From Verrucomicrobiota bacterium (GTDB lineage Bacteria > Verrucomicrobiota > Verrucomicrobiia > Limisphaerales > J093), in assembly GCA_027493615.1 (NCBI GenBank), contig JAOSKK010000002.1, positions 62,001-126,000 on the forward strand: a DNA stretch of 64,000 bases. Reading direction: 5' to 3'. The translations under genes were made by a program, and so were the position numbers. Below, one piece after another: positions 1 through 9,358 of the stretch; position 1 is the first letter of the stretch; every line of letters starts with the position of its first letter. The notes below the pieces were generated by a model. It saw only the letters and a program-made list of their open reading frames with translations, had not been told where the DNA came from and searched no databases.

Positions 1-1
1 C

Positions 2-106
2 CTCGACGCCCCGCTCGAGGACTTCTTCATGGGCGGCATCGTCAACCAGTACTTCGGTCAAACCACCAACACCCTCTACTGGGCCGTGTGGACCGACGCG
101 GAGTAG
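2..106 (+). CDS. C-terminal end of an unidentified protein (partial)
   Basis: An open frame enters from the left edge and ends at the TAG at 104-106, giving about 34 residues (ending AVWTDAE). The next gene begins directly at the stop codon, so this is the upstream member of the O-acetylation operon. The fragment is too short and featureless to assign to a family. A role linked to polysaccharide export or acetylation would be guessed only from position. Confidence 0.5.
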   Translation, partial: LDAPLEDFFMGGIVNQYFGQTTNTLYWAVWTDAE

Positions 107-109
107 GTG

Positions 110-1552
110 ATGGTCTTCAGCACGCACATCTTCCTCTTCTACTTTCTGCCGGTCGTCCTGGCGATCTACTACGCGCTGCCGTGGCTGGGCCACGTCGCGG
201 GCCTCTCGGAGGAGGGGGTGTCCCGCACCCGGAACGGGTGGCTGCTGATCGCGAGCTACGGGTTCTACGGCTGGTGGAATCCCTGGTACATCCTGCTGAT
301 GCTTTGGGTCACGCTGGTCAGCCACGCCAGCGGACATCTGCTCACGCAGCCGGGCGCCGGACCCCGCCAACGTGCCTGGGTGGTGGGGGCGGCCGTGGGG
401 TTGAGCCTGGGAACCCTGGGTTTCTTCAAGTACTTCAACTTCGTGCAGGCGAACCTGAACACTGTGTTGGGGTGGCTCGGTGCCGGGGAACTGCGCCTGC
501 TTGAGGTGGCCCTGCCAATCGGCATCTCCCTCTACGTCTTCCAGGCGCTGAGCTACAGCCTGGATGTCTACCAGGGCCACGCGCCGCCCGCCCGGTCACT
601 GCCGGACTTCGCCTGTTACCTCGCGCTGTTCCCCCAACTGGTGGCGGGGCCCATCGTGCGCTACCGCACGGTGGCGGACCAGCTCGTGGCCCGCTCCCAT
701 GGCTGGGTGAAGTTCGCCTCGGGCGCGGCGCTGTTCGTGCTCGGCTTCAGCAAGAAGGTCCTGCTGGCCAACCCGCTCGGGACGGTGGCCGACGCCGCTT
801 TTGGCGCCCAATCGCTCGGCACCTTCGATGCCTGGTTCGGCGTCACCGCCTATGCCTTCCAGATCTACTTCGACTTCTCCGGCTACTCCGACATGGCGGT
901 GGGGCTGGGCCGGATGTTGGGATTCGAGTTCCTCAAGAATTTCAACGCCCCCTACCACGCCGAGAGCCTCACCGATTTCTGGCGGCGCTGGCACATCTCA
1001 CTCAGCACTTTCCTGCGCGATTATCTGTATCTGCCGCTCGGTGGCAACCGGCGCGGGTCAGGACGCACCTGTCTGAACCTCGCCCTGGTAATGCTGCTCG
1101 GCGGGTTGTGGCACGGCGCCCATTGGACCTTTGTGGCCTGGGGCGCCTACCACGGTGCGTGGTTGATCCTCGAACGATGGCGGGGCAAACAAAGCCTGTA
1201 CGCCCGCCTGCCGCACCCGCTGCGCGTGGTCCTCACCTTCGGACTGATCCTCGTCTCCTGGGTCTTTTTCCGCTGCACCACGCTGCCCGAGGCGGGTCGT
1301 TACCTCGCCGTGATGTTTGGGGGTGGCGAGGCCACCTTCGCCGGCGCGCTCCTCGCCGCCGAACTGTACGGGCGGGAGACCACCTGTGTCCTGGCACTCG
1401 CCGCCGGGCTCATCTTTCAGCGCCGGCAGGCGCATGACTGGGTGGCCCGGCTCACCGTGCCGAAGGCCATGGCCCTGGCCGTCTTGTTCGGCGTCGCCGT
1501 CCTCGCCATGTTCGCCCAATCCTCCAACCCCTTCCTCTACTTCCAGTTCTGA
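110..1552 (+). CDS. AlgI-like MBOAT membrane O-acyltransferase
   Basis: 480-residue polytopic membrane protein of the MBOAT family, AlgI branch, which passes acetyl groups across the inner membrane for polysaccharide O-acetylation. Visible landmarks are a hydrophobic N-terminus, the DFWRRWHISLSTFLRDY block near residue 289, the YLPLGGNR segment, and GLWHGAHW near residue 333, whose histidines are the conserved MBOAT catalytic or channel residues. The length fits AlgI (about 480-520). A GTG at 107 abuts the upstream stop; I prefer the ATG at 110. The next gene starts 7 bp after this stop and encodes the usual periplasmic partner, which supports an acetylation module. Confidence 0.9.
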   Translation: MVFSTHIFLFYFLPVVLAIYYALPWLGHVAGLSEEGVSRTRNGWLLIASYGFYGWWNPWYILLMLWVTLVSHASGHLLTQPGAGPRQRAWVVGAAVGLSLGTLGFFKYFNFVQANLNTVLGWLGAGELRLLEVALPIGISLYVFQALSYSLDVYQGHAPPARSLPDFACYLALFPQLVAGPIVRYRTVADQLVARSHGWVKFASGAALFVLGFSKKVLLANPLGTVADAAFGAQSLGTFDAWFGVTAYAFQIYFDFSGYSDMAVGLGRMLGFEFLKNFNAPYHAESLTDFWRRWHISLSTFLRDYLYLPLGGNRRGSGRTCLNLALVMLLGGLWHGAHWTFVAWGAYHGAWLILERWRGKQSLYARLPHPLRVVLTFGLILVSWVFFRCTTLPEAGRYLAVMFGGGEATFAGALLAAELYGRETTCVLALAAGLIFQRRQAHDWVARLTVPKAMALAVLFGVAVLAMFAQSSNPFLYFQF

Positions 1553-1559
1553 GCCGGCC

Positions 1560-2711
1560 ATGCACGCGCTGCCCCTGTCACGCCTGTTCGCCCTCGGCTT
1601 TGTGGCCGTGCTTGGCAGTGTCGGCGTGATCCAGTGGGCGGTCGAGGTCAGCCGCGGAGAGCGGCCCCAGGCCCTGGATCTCTTCCGTCAACCCCCCACC
1701 GCCGAACGGTTGCGCGCCTACGAACGGGCGCTGGAAGACGCCAGTTGGGTCGCCCGCCAACTCCGGCCCTGGATGCTGTATGCCCAGTTCCAGTTGTTCC
1801 ACGCCGCCGGCGAGAAAGCGCTCCTGGGTCGCCAGGGATGGTGGTTCTACCGTCCCGGCGTTCAGTTTCTGACCCAACGCGCCGACCCCGGGCGCCACCC
1901 CGACGACGTGACGCAGGCGGTGGAGGCCATTGTGGACTTCCGGGACCGACTGGCCGCCCGGGGCGTGCGCTTGCTGGTCTTGCCCGTCCCCAACAAAGCG
2001 AGCGTCTACCCGGATCGGCTCACCGGCCGTTCCGGGCCCTGGGAACTTCCGCCCGGTGCGGAGACCCGCCGCTTGATGGAGGCGCTGCGCGCAAGCGACG
2101 TCGAACTCCTCGACCTGTTCACCCTGTTCGCGCGGGCCCGAAGTGAGGCGACGGTCGGGACGCCCGCGCTCTACCTCACCCAGGACACGCATTGGTCACC
2201 GGCCGGCGTCGCCCTGGCCGCACGCGCCGTCGCTCAACACGTCCTCCGGTCGGGCTGGGTCGAGGCCGGATCGGTGGTCTATGAACTCCGACCCGCCCTC
2301 GTCCAGCGCGTGGGCGACCTCATCCGCATGCTCCGGGTGCCGGCGCTCGAACGCACCATCGCGCCCGAAATGATTCCCTGTGAACAGGTCCTCCACGGCG
2401 ATCCCGGAGAGGTTTACCGGGACGAACCCCTGGCCCGGGTGCTCGTGCTCGGCGACAGCTTCCTGCGCATCTACCAGACCGATGAGCCGGGCGGCGCTGG
2501 CTTCGTGGCCCACCTGGCGCGGGAACTGAAGCAGCCCCTCACCTCCCTGGTCAGCGACGGGGGCGCCTCCACCCTTGTACGCCAGGAACTCTTCCGTCGT
2601 CCCGCCCTGCTGCGAAACAAGCAATTGGTGATCTGGGCTTTCGTGGAACGCGATATCCGGCTTGGCACCGAGGGCTGGCAACATGTCCCCCTGCCCCCGG
2701 ACCCGCCATGA
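1560..2711 (+). CDS. AlgJ/AlgX-like SGNH acetyltransferase (periplasmic)
   Basis: 383 residues with an N-terminal signal-anchor (LFALGFVAVLGSVGVIQW). The AlgJ/AlgX family moves acetyl groups from the MBOAT partner onto a polysaccharide in the periplasm. The family motif DTHWSP (near residue 209, Asp and His of the triad) and a GDSF block near residue 300 (nucleophilic Ser) are both present. RQGWWFYRPG matches the family's early conserved segment. The ATG at 1560 follows the MBOAT stop by 7 bp, and the stop overlaps the next ATG (ATGA at 2708-2711), so the genes are probably co-translated. The polymer acetylated cannot be told from this window. Confidence 0.85.
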   Translation: MHALPLSRLFALGFVAVLGSVGVIQWAVEVSRGERPQALDLFRQPPTAERLRAYERALEDASWVARQLRPWMLYAQFQLFHAAGEKALLGRQGWWFYRPGVQFLTQRADPGRHPDDVTQAVEAIVDFRDRLAARGVRLLVLPVPNKASVYPDRLTGRSGPWELPPGAETRRLMEALRASDVELLDLFTLFARARSEATVGTPALYLTQDTHWSPAGVALAARAVAQHVLRSGWVEAGSVVYELRPALVQRVGDLIRMLRVPALERTIAPEMIPCEQVLHGDPGEVYRDEPLARVLVLGDSFLRIYQTDEPGGAGFVAHLARELKQPLTSLVSDGGASTLVRQELFRRPALLRNKQLVIWAFVERDIRLGTEGWQHVPLPPDPP

Positions 2712-2720
2712 AGCATTGCC

Positions 2721-5023
2721 ATGCAAACCCACTGCTCACACACCGTCCGAGCCCTCCGTGCCGCCACAGTCGCCCTGACGTGCCTCGCCTTTGCCCAGGC
2801 CGACACCGCCCGCGTGCGCGTGGCGTTCGGTCACCAAACACCCGCGCGTTCGTCTTTCTCGGTGCGGCTCCTGCCCGGCTCACCCGGCTGCGGGACGATC
2901 CGGCGCTGACACCCGGGGCGCCCGTCCTTATGGTTCAGACCGCCGAGGATGGCACCGGCGGTTTCTCGATCGGTCTGCTTCAACTGCGGAAACAGCGCGC
3001 CCTATGGCTGCCCGAGCACGATGCGTATGTCATGCTTGCCGACGACCCTCTCCCGTGGGCGGATCACCTCGCCTCCCTGGCCGGCCAGCGAACGCTGGAT
3101 CAGGTGCGAGTGGCACCCGAAGCCACCCTGGCCAGCTTCACGAAGCGTTGGGAGGACATGGGTAACCCCAACGTCTGGAACCGCCCCTGGGAGACCTCGT
3201 GGATGGGCACCCGCGGCCATCTCATCCCGCTCGTCGCCCAGCACGGCTCCCTCTACAAGTTCGGCATCGACCGCTGGGCCAGCGTCCGCCCCGACCACGC
3301 TTCGCCCCATCGCTTCCGCTTTGATCCGCTCTGGCCCGACTGCCGCTGGATGGCTCAACACCTCACCGACGGGTTGCCTGTCATCGTCACCCACCTCGAG
3401 CGCGACGGCCAACGCGCGCGGATCGAGCAGTTCGCCGCCCCACTTCACTCCCGCCCGCCCGACCGGCGCGGCGAGGTGGCCAGCGTGCTTTTCGCCCGCG
3501 TCAAACTCAGCGGGGAAGGCCCCGTCCGTTTCAGATTCCGCCTCGCCACCGAGAGCACCAACCGGCATCCCGAGCTGCGGGGCGGCCCGGGACGCTACGA
3601 CGTCATCGACCGCGAAACCGGGTCGATCTGGCTGCGAGTCGAAGCCGACAATAGCTTCGCGGTCGTGCCGCCACGGTCCGGTACTGGGAGGACTGGCTCG
3701 CCCAGGGCGCGCAGTTCGCGGTGCCCGAGCCCAAGGTCAACGAGCTGTTCCGGGCGAACCTCTGGCACCCGCTGCGCCTGCCTCGCTTTCGGACCCAAGA
3801 CGGGGTAGACCGCATCGACCTGCCCTACTCGAACTTCGCCTACGGCCAGCTCCAATGCCGACTGGCCCATCAACCAGGCCGTCTATGTCGATTACACGCT
3901 GTACGGCTTGCGAGGCCACTTCGCCATCGGCCAGAACTTCCTGCTCTCGCGGGACCGGGCGGCCTTCGAGCGCCTGCTGCCCGCCTCGCTCAAGGCCCTC
4001 GATTGGTGTCCGGCCGAACTCGCCCGCGCCCGCGCTTCCACGACCGCGCCCGGGCTCATCTTGGCCCCGCTCAATGACCTGACGCACGACGCGCAGGCCT
4101 GGGCCTTTCCCAACGCGTATTTCGTTGGCGGCCTCACGACGTTCGGTCGGGCCCTCGAAGCCTACGGCCATCCCCAGGCGACTCCGTGTGCGGCCGCCGC
4201 GAGGACGCTGCGTGAAGAGGTCGAACGCGCGTTCGCCCACGGCAGCGTCCGCGCCCCGGCCGTGCCGCTGGCCGACGGCACCTGGCACAACTACGTGCCT
4301 TGCGCCGCCACGCTCCCGCGCCGCCTCTTTGACCAGTGGTATCCCACGGACGTGGACACCGGCCCCTTGCACCTCGTGCGGCTTGCCGCGATTGACCCGC
4401 GCGGCTGGCTGGCCACGGCGTTGCTGCACGATCACGAGGACAATCTCTTCCTCAAGCAATGGGGCGCCGCCAACGAACCGGTCTACAACCCGCAGGGTAC
4501 CGCCTACCTCCGGCGGGACGAACCGGAGGCCGCCATCCGCACGTTCTACTCGACGATGGCCTGCGCCTTCTCCCACGGGCAGCTTGAGCCCGTCGAGCCT
4601 CGCTGGGCCCGGGGCCAGTACTTCGGTCCCCCCAGCACCGACGGCGCCTGGTTCGAGTTGTATCGGAACCTGCTCCTCAACGAACTCCACGGGGACGGCT
4701 GCCTCTTCGTGGGCCAGGCCATCCCGCGGGCCTGGCTGGCCGACGGCCAGCGCATCACGATCCGGGGGCGCCCACATGGTTCGGCCCCCGTCAGCCTCCT
4801 GATCGAGAGCGCGGCCGCCCAGGGTTCGATCACGGCCCACGTCGAATTCACCGGACCTCTCCGTCCCGCCACGCTGCTCGTCCGGCTTCGCCACCCCACG
4901 CGCCAGACCCTGCGCGCGGTCCGGGTCAACGGCGCGCCCTGGGCCGACTTCGACCCCGCCCGGGAATGGATCCGGCTCTCCAGCCCGGAAGGACCACGCT
5001 ACACGATCCAGGCCCGGTATTGA
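2721..5023 (+). CDS. Secreted six-hairpin glycosidase-like protein (three frameshifts)
   Basis: One protein of roughly 765 residues read in successive frames: 2721-~2890, ~2890-~3680, ~3680-~3850, ~3850-5023. It starts with a signal peptide (VALTCLAFAQA). The C-terminal half has features of an (alpha/alpha)6 barrel: HDHEDNLFLKQWGAANEP, AWAFPNAYFVGGL, GAWFELYRNLLLNEL. It closes with a small beta-domain (VNGAPWADFDP). Each shift is repaired by one base (for example an extra G near 3852 turns YGQLQC into YASSNADWPINQAV). An alternative ATG at 2708 overlaps the previous stop but lacks a signal peptide. Substrate is unknown. Position after the AlgI/AlgJ pair suggests action on the same polysaccharide. 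Confidence 0.65.
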
Positions 5024-5094
5024 TCGGACGCAATCCGCCAGGGCTTGCGTCGGCCCCGGTTGACCCAGCTTGTGAAACATGTTACTCGTCCCGC

Positions 5095-5355
5095 GTGAAG
5101 AGCATCACGATCCGTGAGCTTCGGCTCCATTGGCCGGCGACCGAGGCGGCGCTTGAACTCGAGGGCGAGATCCTCGTTACGCGCGACTCCCGACCCGTCG
5201 CGAAGCTGGTTCGCATCCCTCCGCCGTCGGCCCGGCGCCCGCGATGGACTCCCGCCGCGCATCGACGCTGGATCCAGAAGACGTTCGGAGATCAGGTCTT
5301 CTCCAGCATTGACGAACACCTCCAACTTGCCAGGGAGGAGCGGCAGCGCTGCTGA
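5095..5355 (+). CDS. Phd/YefM-like antitoxin
   Basis: 86 residues from GTG 5095. The N-terminus VKSITIRELRLHW and the block GEILVTRDSRPVAKLVRI match the Phd/YefM/VapB fold, in which the protein binds its own promoter and neutralises the downstream toxin with its C-terminal tail. The in-frame sequence upstream of 5095 is not antitoxin-like. It lies 4 bp before a PIN-domain gene, the classic order. Autoregulation is expected from the family. No operator palindrome was recognised. Confidence 0.8.
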   Translation: MKSITIRELRLHWPATEAALELEGEILVTRDSRPVAKLVRIPPPSARRPRWTPAAHRRWIQKTFGDQVFSSIDEHLQLAREERQRC

Positions 5356-5359
5356 GCGG

Positions 5360-5794
5360 ATGGTTTACGCAGATACCAGTTGCCTGCTCAAGGTGCTTCG
5401 CCCTGAGCCCTTGAGCGAGGCGGTTTGGGCCGCAATCGCCGGGGAAGACACCGTCGTTGTTTCCATCCTCGCGGAGCTGGAGACCCTCGTACAGCTCAAG
5501 GCGGAATGGGTCGGGGGACGCTTCACCCGCAACCAGTGGCGGCAAACGGAAACCCGACTTGCCAGCCTGAAGAACCAGCCGCCGTTCGAACCGCGCCGGT
5601 TGCCGGCGTCCCTGTTCCTGACCGCCCTCCGCCAGCATCGGAATTCCGGCCAACAGCACTGCCGTTCCCTCGACCGTCTCCATCTTGCAGCCATGGAGGA
5701 GCTGCAACTCACCCGGCTCATGACGCATGACGAGGGCCAGGCGAAGGCCGCCCTTGCCGCCGGTTTTGCTGTCATCCGTCCGGGGCGGGATTGA
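5360..5794 (+). CDS. PIN-domain toxin, VapC-like
   Basis: 144 residues. PIN domains are Mg-dependent ribonucleases. The acidic residues are visible: D5 in [12 protein letters not shown] in [10 protein letters not shown] in [13 protein letters not shown] and D in LMTHDEG, the normal four-residue arrangement. It starts 4 bp after the antitoxin and ends with 23 bp of convergent overlap with the sulfatase on the other strand. Target RNA is unknown. Confidence 0.85.
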   Translation: MVYADTSCLLKVLRPEPLSEAVWAAIAGEDTVVVSILAELETLVQLKAEWVGGRFTRNQWRQTETRLASLKNQPPFEPRRLPASLFLTALRQHRNSGQQHCRSLDRLHLAAMEELQLTRLMTHDEGQAKAALAAGFAVIRPGRD

Positions 5795-7232
5795 CTCCCA
5801 CCGGCCGCACCCCGGCGCCTTCGCGTTGGGTGGCCGAATCTCCCAGATCGGCACGCGCCCGTTCCCCGATCGCCTCGAGGCGTCGCACAACCTCGGGATG
5901 CCGAGCGGCCACGTCGGTGGTCTCGCCCGGGTCCGATTCCAGGTCAAACAGTTCGAGGCCGATGCGGTGTTGAGTGTACTTGCCGGGCAGGCCATTGCGA
6001 CCCGGCGGTTCCGGTCGGGGATAGCTGTGGGGAAAATGCAGCTTCCACTGCCCGCTCCTCACGGCCTGCAGTTCGCGGCCGTAGTAGAAGTAGTACGCAT
6101 CGTGCGGCGTCCGCGCCTCCGGCGCGCCGCTCAGGAGCGCGCCGATGTCTTTCCCGTCCAGAATCCGGTCGGCCGGCAGGTCGGCCCCCGCCAACCGGGC
6201 GAACGTCGGCAGCAGATCGATGGTGGCGGCGAGTTCGCGACATTCCCGGCCGGCCGGGATGCGCCCGGGCCAGCGCATGATGCAGGGCACCCGCGCGCCT
6301 CCCTCGAACATGGTCCCTTTACCCTCGCGCCACGGCTTCGCCGATCCCCCGTGGTTCCCGTACAGCAACCAGGGGCCGTTGTCCGAGGTGAACACCACCA
6401 GCGTGCGCGCGTCCAGGCCATGCCGCTGCAACGCGTCAAGGATCTGCCCCACCGACCAGTCAATCTCCATGATCACATCCCCGTACAGCCCGGCCGCGGA
6501 TTTCCCCTTGAACTTGTCGCTCACAAACAAAGGCACGTGCGGCATCGTGTACGGCACGTAGAGAAAGAACGGCCGGTCCCGATGGCGCTCGATGAACCTC
6601 ACCGCCCTTTCCGTGTACCACGTCGTGAGCTGCGCCTGATGCTCGGCTGTCACCGGCGAGATCGCGACGCGTTCCCCTTCGATCAGCGGGAGATCCGGAT
6701 AGCCGGCCTTTCGCTTCGCCACGTCGGGCGGCAGGTGGACGTGCTCGGGATGGAACGGCCACATGTCGTTCGAGTAAGGCAATCCGAAGTACTCGTCGAA
6801 ACCGTGGCGGGTGGGCAGGAAACAGGGCGCATCCCCGAGATGCCACTTGCCGAAGATGGCGGTGGCATAGCCGCGCGGCTTGAGCACCTCGGCGAGGGTC
6901 CGTTCCTGATCATGGATCCCGGTCTTGGACTGGGGGCCGAGCGCCCCGAGGAGGCCGATGCGGTTCGGGTAACACCCGGTGAGCAGGGCGGCTCGGGACG
7001 CCGAACACACCGCCTGGGCCGCGTAGAAACCGGTGAACCGCATCCCCTCGGCTGCCATCCGATCCAGGTGCGGCGTCTGAATATCTCTGGCCCCGAAACA
7101 CCCCACATCGGCATAGCCCAGGTCATCGGCGAAGAGGACCACGAAGTTGGGAGGCGGGGTGGATGGCGTTTGCGTAAGCGCCGGCGTCGCCGCCCACAAC
7201 AGGACGGCCAGACATGGTAACCACCTGGACAT
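5772..7232 (-). CDS. Secreted arylsulfatase (formylglycine type)
   Basis: 486 residues with a signal peptide ([16 protein letters not shown]). Type I sulfatases hydrolyse sulfate esters using a formylglycine made from a Cys or Ser in C/S-x-P/A-x-R. Here the motif is CSASR at residues 76-80, so it is the Cys type needing a formylglycine-generating enzyme, not seen in this window. Metal-binding DD lies near residues 36-37 ([12 protein letters not shown]), GKWHLG near residue 128 and TSDNG mid-protein. The C-terminus has the usual sulfatase end ([15 protein letters not shown]). It is likely to remove sulfate from a polysaccharide. The gene stands alone and converges on the toxin-antitoxin pair. 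Confidence 0.93.
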   Translation of the reverse strand: MSRWLPCLAVLLWAATPALTQTPSTPPPNFVVLFADDLGYADVGCFGARDIQTPHLDRMAAEGMRFTGFYAAQAVCSASRAALLTGCYPNRIGLLGALGPQSKTGIHDQERTLAEVLKPRGYATAIFGKWHLGDAPCFLPTRHGFDEYFGLPYSNDMWPFHPEHVHLPPDVAKRKAGYPDLPLIEGERVAISPVTAEHQAQLTTWYTERAVRFIERHRDRPFFLYVPYTMPHVPLFVSDKFKGKSAAGLYGDVIMEIDWSVGQILDALQRHGLDARTLVVFTSDNGPWLLYGNHGGSAKPWREGKGTMFEGGARVPCIMRWPGRIPAGRECRELAATIDLLPTFARLAGADLPADRILDGKDIGALLSGAPEARTPHDAYYFYYGRELQAVRSGQWKLHFPHSYPRPEPPGRNGLPGKYTQHRIGLELFDLESDPGETTDVAARHPEVVRRLEAIGERARADLGDSATQREGAGVRPVGVNPAPDG

Positions 7233-7613
7233 GGGCCGAGCATTGGACCATCGGCCGGCGGTGACAAGCCCGACCTCGCGCCAGGCACGCCGCCGCTCGC
7301 GAAGCCTTTGGAACGCGCGCGGTCAGTCCCGACGCGTTTGGAGTGCGCGCGGTTCACCGCCGCTCTTCGTAGGGGCAGGGCAACCATCGCACCGACGCAG
7401 CGCACGAAAAGCGCCGCTGGAAGTCGACGCACTCCACACGCTTCGCGATCCTCCACACGCCTCGGGATCCCCGCACGCTTTGGTCCCTGCCACGGGGCCG
7501 CATCCATTCGCGGCGCGGAGCGAACGGACCCCGGCGATGCCCGGGACGGCGGTTGCCGGAATCCCCCGGACTTTGGATTTGAAAACCCGAAGCTCCCTTC
7601 CCAGAGTTCCTTC
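7233..7613. repeat. Intergenic region carrying a degenerate copy of a dispersed palindromic repeat
   Basis: 381 bp with no gene. It holds GCGCCGCTGGAAGTC followed by GACGCACTCCA (about 7409-7436), and an opposed, diverged arm around 7337-7368 beginning TTTGGAGTGCGCGCGG. The same sequence forms a perfect 32-bp inverted repeat at 16381-16487. Partial echoes (ACGCGTTTGGAGTGCGC, CTCCACACGCTTCGCGATCC, CTCCACACGCCTCGGGATCC) make the region look like several degenerate units. Frames open through it appear to be composition artefacts. Confidence 0.6.
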
Positions 7614-8324
7614 GTGCCCGACCACGTTCGGATCAAGGACCTGCCGCCCAGCGAACGCCCGCGCGAACGGCTGCTCGAGCGGGGTGCGACGGCCCTGGGG
7701 ACCGACGAACTGCTCGCGATTCTCCTGCGCACGGGCACCGCCGGCGTCTCTGCGCTCGATGCGGCGCAGCGATTGGTCAAGCAGTTCGGCACGCTCCATC
7801 GCCTCGCCGCCGCCCGGGCCAACGAACTCAGCGCCGTGCGCGGGGTGGGCCGCGACAAGGCCGTCACCCTGGCGGCCGCCTTCGAACTCGCCCAACGCCT
7901 GGCCCGGGAACTGCACGGCGACGCGCCCCTCCTGGACACGCCCGAACGCGTGGCGGACTTCCTGCGGGACGAAACACGCCTGCAACGCGTGGAACGGCTC
8001 CAGGCCCTGTTCCTCAACACCCGCCGGCGGTTGATCGGCCGCCAGGCCATCGCCGACGGCACGCTCGACACCGTCCTCGTTCACCCGCGCGAGGTGTTCA
8101 AGGCCGCCATCACCGCCAACGCCGCGGCCGTCCTCCTGGCCCATAACCACCCGAGCGGCGATCCCACCCCGAGCGAGGCGGACATCAAAGTGACCCGCGA
8201 CCTGATCCGGGCCGGACAACTCCTGCGCATCGAAGTGCTTGACCACGTCATCCTCGGCCACCGGAGCATCGAGCGCGAGCGCGACTACGTTTCCCTGCGG
8301 GAAATGGGCTACTTCTACTCGTGA
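7614..8324 (+). CDS. radC: RadC family protein (JAB1/MPN-like domain)
   Basis: 236 residues from GTG 7614 (VPDHVRIKDLPPSERPRERL). RadC/YeeS proteins carry an N-terminal helix-hairpin-helix-like part and a C-terminal JAB metalloprotease-like domain. The metal motif HNHPSGDPTPSEAD is intact near residue 177, and RDETRLQRVERLQALFLN matches the domain start. Despite the historic name, no DNA-repair role is established. The gene is followed 33 bp later by lpxA on the same strand. Confidence 0.92.
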   Translation: MPDHVRIKDLPPSERPRERLLERGATALGTDELLAILLRTGTAGVSALDAAQRLVKQFGTLHRLAAARANELSAVRGVGRDKAVTLAAAFELAQRLARELHGDAPLLDTPERVADFLRDETRLQRVERLQALFLNTRRRLIGRQAIADGTLDTVLVHPREVFKAAITANAAAVLLAHNHPSGDPTPSEADIKVTRDLIRAGQLLRIEVLDHVILGHRSIERERDYVSLREMGYFYS

Positions 8325-8357
8325 CCCTGCCGTCGAACGCCCCCCACGCGACCTTTG

Positions 8358-9135
8358 ATGATTCACCCCACCGCGATCATCCATCCGCAGGCGCAACTGG
8401 ACGCCACCACCTCCGTGGGGCCCCATGCCGTCATCGATGAACACGTCAGCATCGGCCCGCACTGCATCGTGGGTCCCCAGGTGCATCTCACCGGCCACAC
8501 CACCATCGGTGCCCACAACCGCTTCCACACCGGCGCGGTCATCGGCGATGCCCCCAGGACCTGAAGTACAACGGCGCCCCCACCCGCTTGCGCATCGGGC
8601 ACCGCAACGTCTTCCGCGAACAGGTGACCGTCCACTGCTCGAACAGCCTGGGCGAAGACACCGTGATCGGATCGGACAATTACCTCATGGCCCACTGCCA
8701 CGTGGGCCACAACGCCGTCGTGGGCGACCGCGTAGTCATCGCCAACGGCGCTTTGGTGGCGGGTCATGCCATCGTTCAGGACCGGGCGTTCATCTCGGGC
8801 AACTGCCTGATCCACCAGTTCGTGCGGGTGGGCACACTGGCCATGATGCAGGGCGGATCGGCCATCAGCAAAGACCTGCCCCCTTCATGATGGCGCGCGG
8901 CGACAACCACATCTGCGGGCTCAACACCGTGGGCTTGCGACGGGCCGGCCTCGGGACGAAGGAACGACTCGAACTCCAGCGGCTTTACCGCCTCCTGTTC
9001 CTCAGCGGCCGCAATCTCCGCGCCGCGGTCGCCGCCGCCCGGGAGACCGAGGTGGGCGAGGCGGGGAGGGTGCTCCTTGAGTTCGTGGCTTCGAGTCGGC
9101 GCGGTGTGTGCACGCACAGCGGCGGCCAGGCCTGA
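8358..9135 (+). CDS. lpxA: UDP-N-acetylglucosamine acyltransferase LpxA (two frameshifts)
   Basis: LpxA catalyses the first step of lipid A synthesis, adding a hydroxyacyl chain to UDP-GlcNAc. The protein (about 259 residues, normal for LpxA) begins MIHPTAIIHPQAQL and shows left-handed beta-helix hexapeptides (VIDEHVSIGPHCIVGPQV), DNYLMAHCHVGHNAVVGD with the catalytic His, and the C-terminal helical domain (NTVGLRRAGL, LYRLLFLSG). It is broken by two one-base losses, at C5 runs 8551-8555 and 8879-8883; adding one C restores GDAPQDLKYNG and SKDLPPFMMARGDN. Its presence indicates a Gram-negative outer membrane. Confidence 0.9.
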
Positions 9136-9160
9136 GCGAGCCGCGCGGGCGCGGCTCGCT
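9135..9160. repeat. GC-rich hairpin after lpxA
   Basis: A near-perfect inverted repeat (AGCGAGCCGCG / CGCGGCTCGCT) starts at the last base of the lpxA stop codon. There is no U tract, so it may be a weak terminator or an interspersed palindrome. Confidence 0.5.
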
Positions 9161-9213
9161 ACAGCCGAAGGCGGCTGCGCTCCCCTTGCGGTGGGGACCA
9201 CGCCCGCCCCGGG

Positions 9214-9245
9214 CGTAGGGTTCGGCGCCCCCGCCGAACCCTACG
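9214..9245. repeat. Perfect 14-bp inverted repeat, CCCC loop
   Basis: CGTAGGGTTCGGCG at 9214-9227 pairs perfectly with 9232-9245. It lies between two direct copies of a GCTGCGCTCCCC...GGGGACCACGCC motif (about 9175-9202 and 9271-9300). There is no T tract on either side, so it resembles an interspersed palindromic element more than a terminator. Confidence 0.65.
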
Positions 9246-9303
9246 TTGACGACTCCTCGAGCCCAGAACTGCTGCGCTCCCCGTCCTGGGGGACCACGCC
9301 AAC

Positions 9304-9333
9304 AAAAAACCCCTTCCGGCTGTACGGAAGGGG
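9304..9333 (-). terminator. Rho-independent terminator of the porin gene
   Basis: Read on the minus strand, a perfect 9-bp stem (CCCCTTCCG / CGGAAGGGG, 9310-9318 and 9325-9333) with a 6-nt loop is followed by six T residues (9304-9309). It lies 26 bp after the porin stop. Confidence 0.88.
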
Positions 9334-9358
9334 TGGAGTGCCAAGCTCGGTGGCGCGA

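Noticed and set aside
3737-5080. Long open frame (447 codons) on the minus strand opposite the six-hairpin gene
   Set aside because: Arg/Gly/Pro-rich with no domain, and it mirrors a conserved plus-strand protein. It is a GC-driven shadow frame, like many others in the window.
8551-8555. Programmed ribosomal frameshifting at the C5/G5 runs
   Set aside because: There is no common slippery heptamer or downstream structure, the direction of shift varies (missing or extra base), and unrelated genes are affected. Assembly error is simpler.
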